NCBI GenBank assembly: GCA_002753155.1
Contig: PDZW01000032.1
Span: 1 to 33,048 of the forward strand
DNA length: 33,048 bases
Reading direction: 5' to 3'
Source of the DNA: Alphaproteobacteria bacterium WMHbin7
GTDB taxonomy: Bacteria; Pseudomonadota; Alphaproteobacteria; Rhodospirillales; WMHbin7
Part shown: piece after piece, positions 7,089-13,043 of the stretch
Numbering within the stretch: the first letter of the stretch is position 1
Layout of the letters: the number at the start of each line of letters is the position of its first letter
Position numbers and translations under genes: made by a program
Notes under the pieces: generated by a model
Told to the model about the DNA's origin: nothing
Seen by the model: the letters and a program-made list of their open reading frames with translations, nothing else
Database searches by the model: none

Positions 7089-7954
7089 TGCCCGATATTC
7101 TGCCCGGCATGGCGGGTCTGGCCAGCCGCTACGACGCCTTCATTCTTGATCTCTGGGGGGTCATTCACGATGGCACCAAGCCCTATCCCGGGGCTGCCGA
7201 TACGCTGGCCCGCCTGAAGGAGATGGGCAAGGCGACGGTACTGCTGTCGAACGCGCCAAGGCGCACCGGCGCCTTGATCGAAGCCATGACGAAAATGGGA
7301 ATCGGTCGTGATCTTTATGGCGCCGTCATGTCCTCGGGCGAGGCCATGTATCTGGAGCTGAAAAGCCGGGCAAATCCTGATTTCGCCAGGCTGGGCCGAA
7401 GGCTTTACTATCTGGGCCCTGATCGCGACCGCAATGTCTATGAGGGGCTCGACTACAAAGACAGCCCCTTGGAAGACGCCGATTTCGTCTTGAATACCGG
7501 GCCGGTCGATTTTTCCGACTCAGTTGCCGATTACGAGGATGTGCTAAGGCGCGCTGCGAGGCGAAGCCTTCCCATGCTGTGCGCCAATCCCGACATCACG
7601 GTGATCCGCCTGGGCGACCCGGTGGTCTGCGCCGGCGCTTTGGCCCAGCGTTACCGCGAGTTGGGCGGCCAGGTGATCGAGCGCGGCAAGCCCGATCCCG
7701 CCATCTATCCCACCTGTCTTGACGCACTCGACCTCAAGCCCGGCCAGAAAGCGCTGGCCATCGGCGACGGACTGCATACGGATATTCAAGGAGCCAATGC
7801 GGCGGACATCGACAGCGCCCTGGTCGTGGGCGGCATTCACCTAAGCGAGCTTGGCATGGCGTGGGGTGAAATGCCCGACGCCAAGGGCGTGGTGAAGCTG
7901 CTTTCCAGCCACAAGGGAAGACCGCGCTTCATTCTGCCCGCCTTCGTCTGGTAG
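7085..7954 (+). CDS. HAD superfamily (class IIA) hydrolase-like protein
   Basis: A 289-residue protein of the NagD/p-nitrophenylphosphatase-like class IIA group. Motif I reads FILDLWGVIHDG: the nucleophile Asp is present but the usual second Asp is Trp, a feature I associate with the alphaproteobacterial subfamily known as HAD-IIA hypothetical 4. Motif II is in VLLSNAPRR, the conserved Lys lies in RGKPDPAIYP, and motif III/IV is AIGDGLHTDIQGA. The substrate is unknown; loss of the acid/base Asp may slow or alter phosphatase activity. It overlaps the pyrD stop by 4 nt, so it is translationally coupled, and ends 12 nt before the convergent DUF1150 gene. Confidence 0.88.
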   Translation: MMPDILPGMAGLASRYDAFILDLWGVIHDGTKPYPGAADTLARLKEMGKATVLLSNAPRRTGALIEAMTKMGIGRDLYGAVMSSGEAMYLELKSRANPDFARLGRRLYYLGPDRDRNVYEGLDYKDSPLEDADFVLNTGPVDFSDSVADYEDVLRRAARRSLPMLCANPDITVIRLGDPVVCAGALAQRYRELGGQVIERGKPDPAIYPTCLDALDLKPGQKALAIGDGLHTDIQGANAADIDSALVVGGIHLSELGMAWGEMPDAKGVVKLLSSHKGRPRFILPAFVW

Positions 7955-7966
7955 GTATCAGAGACC

Positions 7967-8203
7967 TCAGTGCGTGCTGTAGGGTTCCAGGTCATGCTGG
8001 CGCACGGCGGCAAAGGCCACATCGCGCGAAGGCGCCAAGCCGATGGGCGTGCCATCGGCCGCGAAGATTCCCCACTGCACGGTGCCACCTTCTTCGACCT
8101 TTTTGACGAAAGCCATATGCTGCACACCCAAGGCCTCGAAATCATGGGCCGTCAACACATGAACATCTTCAATCGGTGTTTTGGGGGTTTCTTCGTTTTT
8201 CAT
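7967..8203 (-). CDS. DUF1150 family protein
   Basis: A 78-residue soluble protein. The core LTAHDFEALGVQHMAFVKKV followed by GIFAADGTPIGLAPSRDVAF and RQHDLEPYSTH is characteristic of DUF1150, a small alphaproteobacterial family regularly encoded just after Hsp20. Function is unknown. Its ATG overlaps the hsp20 stop by 4 nt, so the two are translationally coupled and presumably share heat control. Confidence 0.85.
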   Translation of the reverse strand: MKNEETPKTPIEDVHVLTAHDFEALGVQHMAFVKKVEEGGTVQWGIFAADGTPIGLAPSRDVAFAAVRQHDLEPYSTH

Positions 8204-8679
8204 AACACGCTCTCCATGTCGAGGGTTTTTGCGTCTTTCTTGACGCTGGCCTTGCGGCTGCCCGCTTGGCCGCCTTCGATCTTGATCGTGCGCACCCGGT
8301 TCTCCGGTTGCGGACGCGTAAGGTCGATATGCAATAGTCCGTTGTCGAGCTGTGCCGTGAAGACCTCGATGCCCTCGGCCAGCACAAAGCTGCGCTGGAA
8401 CTGACGGGCGGCGATGCCCCGGTGCAGGTAGATGCGTCCATCCTGCTCCTCTACCTGGCGGCCTCGGACGATCAGTTGGTTGTCTTCGACCGACACCACA
8501 AGATCGTCGAGCGAGAAACCAGCCACCGCCAGGGTAATGCGCAGCCCGCTTTCGCCGATCTGTTCGATATTGTAGGGGGGATATCCGTCTGCGGAGGCCT
8601 TGGATATCCGATCAAGCGCACGCTCGAACTGATCGAAGCCTAAAAGCAACGGGCTATTGAATACCTGCATACGCGACAT
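8200..8679 (-). CDS. hsp20: Small heat shock protein, Hsp20/IbpA family
   Basis: A 159-residue alpha-crystallin-domain chaperone. The N-terminal arm (SPLLLGFDQFERALDRIS) and GYPPYNIEQ are typical of IbpA-like proteins. The alpha-crystallin domain runs from about residue 35 to 125, with ITLAVAGFSLDDLVVSVEDN, the strand LIVRGRQ, RGIAARQFQRSFVLAEGIEV and the conserved LDNGLLHIDLTRP. Such proteins hold unfolding substrates for refolding by DnaK/ClpB. A strong AAGGAGGA site sits 5 nt before the ATG but can be masked by the leader structure at 8684-8764. Cotranscribed with DUF1150. Confidence 0.94.
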   Translation of the reverse strand: MSRMQVFNSPLLLGFDQFERALDRISKASADGYPPYNIEQIGESGLRITLAVAGFSLDDLVVSVEDNQLIVRGRQVEEQDGRIYLHRGIAARQFQRSFVLAEGIEVFTAQLDNGLLHIDLTRPQPENRVRTIKIEGGQAGSRKASVKKDAKTLDMESVL

Positions 8680-8683
8680 AAGA

Positions 8684-8764
8684 CGTCCTCCTTGACAGCG
8701 AGGGCGAAAGAGACGAAAGCCCGTAACCGGCGCTTTACGAAACAGCAGCCCATTTGGCCTGCTG
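8684..8764 (-). promoter_or_regulatory. Three-hairpin hsp20 leader, candidate ROSE-like RNA thermometer
   Basis: On the minus strand three stems follow each other without gaps. Stem 1 (8743-8764) pairs CAGCAGGCC with GGGCTGCTG around AAAT. Stem 2 (8716-8736) pairs AAAGCgCCG with CGGGCTTT around GTTA. Stem 3 (8684-8715) can pair CGTCTCTTT with AAGGAGGACG, the ribosome binding site, leaving two G residues bulged. Size (about 80 nt), number of hairpins and a bulged SD helix fit ROSE elements known upstream of alphaproteobacterial hsp20 genes. The classic U(U/C)GCU sequence is not present, so this is a structural, not a sequence, match. Confidence 0.55.
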
Positions 8765-8770
8765 CCTTAT

Positions 8771-8800
8771 AATCTTGGTAATTTTGGTGCTTTCGTCAAG
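8771..8800 (-). promoter_or_regulatory. Possible RpoH (sigma-32) promoter of hsp20
   Basis: On the minus strand CTTGACG (8800-8794) is followed after 15 nt by CCAAGATT (8778-8771), loosely resembling the heat-shock promoter pattern CTTGAAA ... CCCCATNT. A start near 8764 would place the transcript 5' end at the base of the first leader hairpin. A TATAAG a few bases further down is an alternative -10 with no matching -35. Confidence 0.35.
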
Positions 8801-8899
8801 ATAGCTCAAGGAGGGATGGCCCTCCCACGGTTTTGAAATCAAGCGCGCATCCCTGATTTTGTTAGCTTTTTTGCCAAGCCCCGCTGGATTGAATGGGCC

Positions 8900-8920
8900 G
8901 CCCCTCCTTTTTCGAGGGGC
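8900..8920 (-). terminator. Hairpin directly after the membrane protein gene
   Basis: GCCCCTC and GAGGGGC form a perfect 7-bp stem around GAAAAAG, starting at the base next to the stop codon. No T tract follows on the minus strand, so it may be a weak terminator or an mRNA 3' end stabiliser. The region 8801-8899 holds no gene that I can support. Confidence 0.4.
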
Positions 8921-10312
8921 TTATGCTTTCCTTTTCAGAGCCATCAGGCTCCCCACCAGGCCCGCCAGAACCGCAATCCACCAAAGACGGTTTTGATAAC
9001 GGTCGGCAACCGCCGACAAGGCGCCGCACAAAATGGCGTTGACCAGAAGTGTGGTACCCGCAACGAGCGGCAGCGCCGTCAGAAGACGGTCCTGCCGCCA
9101 CCAGCCCAGCAACAGCAGCCAGATTGTCGCCAGATAGCCCAGCCAGGCTACCGGCACATGCACCTGGTTCAAGCGATCGAACAGCCAGCCCAGACTGGCT
9201 GTTTCCTGCTGACGGGCGGCGTGAAAGGCAGGGGCATCCTTGGGGTAATACTGCGCCATCACCTCTTGCAGCAACCAGGATTGCGAGACGCGAATACCCT
9301 CTCCGCTTTCCAACGTGACGAACTGGGTCAGGCCGACGCGAAGGGCAGAGGCAAGATGCAAGATGGGAAAACGGCGCACGCTTTCAAGAATCACGATCGA
9401 GGCCTCGCCCCTCAGTTCGGAAAAATTGCCCATGTCGTCGAAGGGGCTGCCCTTGGCGGTGCCGCCCCACAGGAATTTATTGGTATCGTCCGGCAGCGCA
9501 TCGCTATGCGCGCACATGCGAGGAAGTCTCGGATCGGGGCACATTTCCTCCAGCGTCTTCTGGGCAAGTCCCGATTCAAGAAAGCGGGCGAACAGAAAGA
9601 CCGGGCCCGCGTCATTCAGATAGGGACGCCCGGCCAGCGCCCAATGGCTGCCCAGAACGACCAGATAGGCCGCCAGCACTGCGGCAAGGGGGAGGGCTGG
9701 CGCAGGTGCTAGCCATCGCGTCCAGGGCAGGAAGCGCAGCAGGAGAAGCCCGAAAACCAGCGCCGTCGCGGTCAGAAGATGGGTTGAATGAACGGCCGCC
9801 GCCACAGTGATGATGCCCGCAAGGGCCAGGCGTCTTGCCAATCCAAGTTTCTGCCCGCCAAAGGCAACGACAGCGATGGACAAGGCTGCGATGCCGCTGA
9901 ACACATCCGGCATAATTTGGCCAGAATACCAGGGTAGAGCGGTCAAGCCCGTCAGAAGGACAGCGATCACCGGCAGCAGGCGCTCTGGCCTGATCGCCCT
10001 GGGGGCGAAGGCCCTGATGGCCTCAAAGATCACCCAGGAGGCGATCAGGTTTTGAAGAAGGGCAGGCCACCAAAGACTGACTCTTCCCAACAGGGCGATC
10101 AGGGCGATGCTGTAGGGATAGGTGCGATAGATGGCAATCGGGCCGTTATTGGCTCCGTGAAGATAGTCTGTCGTGTCATAGAAAATGAAGGGAAAGCCGT
10201 TCCAGAAGGTCGGCAGGGCAAGAATGAGCCCGCCCGCCAGCACAGCCAGAAGGGCAACCAGAGGGTTCCCTACCGCCTCTTTTGCCGTTTCCTCTGGCAG
10301 GGTCATCGTCAT
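8921..10312 (-). CDS. Polytopic inner-membrane protein, unknown function (GT-C-like topology)
   Basis: A 463-residue protein with about ten to eleven hydrophobic segments. The first helix (LVALLAVLAGGLILALPTFW) is followed by a periplasmic loop NGFPFIFYDTTDYL, and later come LTGLTALPWYSGQIMPDVF and a large hydrophilic loop at about residues 255-360 with CPDPRLPRMCAHS. An acidic pair in the first loop is a feature of GT-C glycosyltransferases, so a lipid-linked sugar transferase is possible, but no specific family is identified. The ATG at 10312 is preferred over a GTG at 10366 because GGGGAG lies 8 nt upstream. It is divergent from the FGE-like gene, 69 nt away. Confidence 0.72.
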   Translation of the reverse strand: MTMTLPEETAKEAVGNPLVALLAVLAGGLILALPTFWNGFPFIFYDTTDYLHGANNGPIAIYRTYPYSIALIALLGRVSLWWPALLQNLIASWVIFEAIRAFAPRAIRPERLLPVIAVLLTGLTALPWYSGQIMPDVFSGIAALSIAVVAFGGQKLGLARRLALAGIITVAAAVHSTHLLTATALVFGLLLLRFLPWTRWLAPAPALPLAAVLAAYLVVLGSHWALAGRPYLNDAGPVFLFARFLESGLAQKTLEEMCPDPRLPRMCAHSDALPDDTNKFLWGGTAKGSPFDDMGNFSELRGEASIVILESVRRFPILHLASALRVGLTQFVTLESGEGIRVSQSWLLQEVMAQYYPKDAPAFHAARQQETASLGWLFDRLNQVHVPVAWLGYLATIWLLLLGWWRQDRLLTALPLVAGTTLLVNAILCGALSAVADRYQNRLWWIAVLAGLVGSLMALKRKA

Positions 10313-10381
10313 TTCTTCTTGCTCCCCGTCGGGTGTGGTAGTTTCGATGTTCCTGCGATTATGCACGACTTGGAGAATTTT

Positions 10382-11212
10382 GTGCTTTCAAGATACATCC
10401 TGTTCCTCATCCTGGCTGCCTTTCCTTTCGCGGGCCTGGCGGATGACGGATTAGCAGTACCGGGAACATCCGTTCAAGATTGCCCGGAATGTCCCGAGAT
10501 GGTGGTGATTCCACCAGGCGATTTCACGATGGGCGACACCCATGGCGAAAGGGAGCGCGACGAAAATCCGCCCAGGCGCGTTGTCATCGCCTATCCGTTG
10601 GCGATTGCCAAGTACGAAGTGACATTCGAGCAGTGGGACATCTGCCATCAAGCGGGGGGCTGCACGCACAACGCCTTCGACGAAGGCTGGGGTCGTGGGC
10701 ATCTTCCCGTGATCCATGTCAGTTGGCAAGACGCCCAGCAATATGTGGCCTGGCTCGCCCGCAAGACCGGCCAGCCCTATCGGCTGCTGACCGAAGCGGA
10801 ATGGGAATATGCGGCCAGAGCCTCGACAAATACGAAATACTGGTGGGGCGAAAAGGCCAGCCGCGACCATGCGAATTACGGGCGTGACGATTGCTGCCAA
10901 GGCCTGGCCAACGGGAGCGACCGCTGGGTGAACACCTCCCCGGTCGGCAGTTTTCAGGCCAATCCCTTCGGTCTTCACGATATGCACGGCAATGTCTTGG
11001 AATGGGTGGAAGACTGCTACGCCGACACTTATGCCGATCTACCCGGCGATGGCAGCGCCTATGTCAGGCAAGGCGGCTGCAAGCTTCGCGTTCTGCGCGG
11101 CGGTTCTTGGAAGTTTGGGGCCAGAGCGCTTGGCTCTTCCTATCGTGTTTGGGGCGCTTTTGGGAATCGCAGCGGCGGCTATGGATTTCGCGTCGCCAGA
11201 ATGATTCGCTAA
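10382..11212 (+). CDS. Exported SUMF1/formylglycine-generating-enzyme-like protein lacking catalytic Cys
   Basis: A 276-residue protein with a signal peptide (LSRYILFLILAAFPFAGLA then DDG). The mature part is an FGE/SUMF1 domain: MVVIPPGDFTMGD, AKYEVTFEQWDIC, PVIHVSWQDAQQYVAWLA, RLLTEAEWEYAARA, SPVGSFQANPFGLHDMHGNV and RVLRGGSWKFG, ending GYGFRVAR. In true FGE the segment after RGGSW carries the two copper-binding cysteines (W-x-C-x4-C); here it reads WKFGARALGSSYR with neither. It is therefore probably not a sulfatase-activating oxidase. Other Cys pairs (CPEC, DDCC) may be structural. GTG 10382 is chosen because GGAG precedes it by 7 nt and it gives a normal signal peptide; ATG 10361 would add seven residues. 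Confidence 0.82.
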   Translation: MLSRYILFLILAAFPFAGLADDGLAVPGTSVQDCPECPEMVVIPPGDFTMGDTHGERERDENPPRRVVIAYPLAIAKYEVTFEQWDICHQAGGCTHNAFDEGWGRGHLPVIHVSWQDAQQYVAWLARKTGQPYRLLTEAEWEYAARASTNTKYWWGEKASRDHANYGRDDCCQGLANGSDRWVNTSPVGSFQANPFGLHDMHGNVLEWVEDCYADTYADLPGDGSAYVRQGGCKLRVLRGGSWKFGARALGSSYRVWGAFGNRSGGYGFRVARMIR

Positions 11213-12666
11213 TTGAATTTGTAGGCAACGCCCAGATGCAGGCCGATATCCCGGGGCGTGATCTTGCCGGTATCTCCGGCGCTGTCGGTGTATTTCATCG
11301 CATTGTAGAACACATAGCTTGCATCGGCGCGCAAGAACCATTTTTCCGCGATCATATGATCGTAGCCAATGCCGATCATGGGGCCATGCAGCGTCTTGGA
11401 GCGGGTCACGCTGGGGGCCGATGTATCATCCGGGCGGTTGCTGTTCAGCTTGAAGGCCGAGGCCTGATAGCCGCCCTTTAGATAAACCAGGCCATTGTCG
11501 AAAACCGGGGTGCCAACACGCACGGCGCCGCCATAATTCCAGGACTTCGAGACTTCGTGCTTGCCGTTGCTGACCTTTTCCTTGGCTGCGGCCCCGGCGA
11601 AGGCGCCCTCCAATTCCGCACCCAGATACAAGGCCCCGGTCTGGTGCCCCCAACCAAGAAACACGCCGCCCTCGGGGCCGCGCACATTTCTGGTTTTCGT
11701 GCCGCGCACGCTGTGTTCTTCCTTCGCCCTGGCAATGTCGTAGCCGGTCTGAAGGCCCGCATAAAAGCCCGACCAGTCGCGGGCCTTGCGATAATCGGCC
11801 ATGCGAGGCGGTTCTGTCTTCACGGCGGCAGCGGCCACCTTGGGCTCGGGCAAGGGGGCGGGCAGCGGGTCGGCCTCGGCCAATTTGGGCGGCGTTTCCT
11901 TGGTGGTCCAGAAGACCATGCCGCCTCGGCGCGCCTGAGCACCCTGAGCATCGACCAGATCGACCACCAATTGATAGCCCTGGCTGTCATTGCCGGAATG
12001 CGGCTCGACCTGCACGACCTCGACCGGCTCGCTGGCCATCAAGGTGACCTTGGAGCCGCCATCCACGGGCTCGTAGGCATAGCCGGTAATGCGTCCACCC
12101 GCCTTTGTCGCCCCCTTGGCGGCGGCCTTCCAGCTGGCGCCGGGCAGAACGACCGAAACCGTCTTGCCATCTTTGCCGACGGAATAGGCGAAATCGGTGC
12201 TGGCGGTCAGATCGATGATGACGCGGGTCTTGTCGCCCGTGCTGCCGACGCGCAATCCCTGAACCGATGCAGGGGCGCTGGCCGACATCGAGGGTGGCTG
12301 CTGAATTGAGGGAGGCATTGCAGGCTGCGCACTCGGCGCCGGAACTGGCCCCTCGACCTTGGGAACCGGCGAGGCCTCGGGCTTGGGCGGTTCATTGTCG
12401 ACCGCCATCTGCGGCGGCGCCCTCAGGGCAGCCTCGTCATCCTCGACGGTCAATTGCACCGCCTGAGGCATGGCCGGGCCGAACGTGGTGTCGATGACGG
12501 TTTCCTCGCCATCGAAGGCAACTAGATCTAGGGGGGGCGGCAGGGCCAGCGAGATCCGCTCGGCGCGCAGAGGGCTTCGGCCCGTCACACCCAGCACACC
12601 TGCTGCCGCGCCGCCAAGGGCAACGGCCCCCAGCCCAGCCAGGATCAGGATTCGCGCTGATGTCAT
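11209..12666 (-). CDS. AMIN domain - outer membrane beta-barrel fusion protein
   Basis: A 485-residue protein in four parts. An N-terminal hydrophobic segment (residues 5-27, signal peptide or anchor) leads to a Pro/Ala-rich linker (about 80-130). An AMIN-like domain follows at about 135-240 (VQGLRVGSTGDKTRVIIDLT, YSVGKDGKTVSVVLPG, YQLVVDLV); in AmiC and PilQ this domain binds peptidoglycan or septal sites. From about 297 (DWSGFYAGLQTGYD) to the end there is an outer-membrane beta-barrel of the OMP_b-brl type, ending in strand GLHLGVAYKFN. AMIN domains usually join amidases or secretins, so a barrel partner suggests an outer-membrane protein tethered to the cell wall. The stop overlaps the convergent FGE-like gene by 4 nt. 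Confidence 0.78.
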   Translation of the reverse strand: MTSARILILAGLGAVALGGAAAGVLGVTGRSPLRAERISLALPPPLDLVAFDGEETVIDTTFGPAMPQAVQLTVEDDEAALRAPPQMAVDNEPPKPEASPVPKVEGPVPAPSAQPAMPPSIQQPPSMSASAPASVQGLRVGSTGDKTRVIIDLTASTDFAYSVGKDGKTVSVVLPGASWKAAAKGATKAGGRITGYAYEPVDGGSKVTLMASEPVEVVQVEPHSGNDSQGYQLVVDLVDAQGAQARRGGMVFWTTKETPPKLAEADPLPAPLPEPKVAAAAVKTEPPRMADYRKARDWSGFYAGLQTGYDIARAKEEHSVRGTKTRNVRGPEGGVFLGWGHQTGALYLGAELEGAFAGAAAKEKVSNGKHEVSKSWNYGGAVRVGTPVFDNGLVYLKGGYQASAFKLNSNRPDDTSAPSVTRSKTLHGPMIGIGYDHMIAEKWFLRADASYVFYNAMKYTDSAGDTGKITPRDIGLHLGVAYKFN

Positions 12667-12684
12667 GCGTTTTGGTCTCCACCC

Positions 12685-12700
12685 CTACCAAAGTTGGTAG
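12685..12700 (-). promoter_or_regulatory. Perfect palindrome in the leader of the AMIN-barrel gene
   Basis: CTACCAA and TTGGTAG are exact complements around AG, ending 19 nt before the start codon at 12666. Further upstream two tandem TTGACA hexamers (minus strand, 12737-12732 and 12730-12725) could serve as -35 boxes. The palindrome may be an operator near the transcript start or a small 5' hairpin. The rest of the gap up to pepP holds no gene that I can support. Confidence 0.45.
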
Positions 12701-12935
12701 ACTATGCGGGTGGAACATACTAGATGTCAAGTGTCAAGGGGTGGCAAAGAATAATCATTCTAATAATACTTATCCCCAGGATGGCTGAATCTTCTCCCTC
12801 ATGTCGCACCCTGCCTGTCTTCGCACAGAAAGGGAACTTGTTGCTAAATATTGGGGATTAAGGAAGGCGGACTGAGCCAGTCGCTTTCCTCGTCGCTATA
12901 GGGCCACATGAGAGCTCGCCTTTTCCGTCTCGCGC

Positions 12936-12962
12936 TTGCGATATTGCGTTGCAGCATAATAT
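12936..12962 (+). promoter_or_regulatory. Possible promoter of pepP
   Basis: TTGCGA (12936-12941) and TAATAT (12957-12962) are separated by 15 nt, shorter than ideal. The AT-rich block CATAATATAGG is unlike the flanking sequence. A start near 12969 gives a 75-nt leader before the preferred pepP ATG. Confidence 0.3.
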
Positions 12963-13043
12963 AGGTCAGCCATGCTGATTTATCCAGCCCCATTGCGGGC
13001 GGGCGCATTCCTTCTTAACTTGGAAGAGGAAAGGGGCATCTTC

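Noticed and set aside
10052-10381. N-terminal extension of the FGE-like protein
   Set aside because: It runs antisense through the start of the membrane protein gene, and a signal peptide with its own ribosome site begins at 10382.
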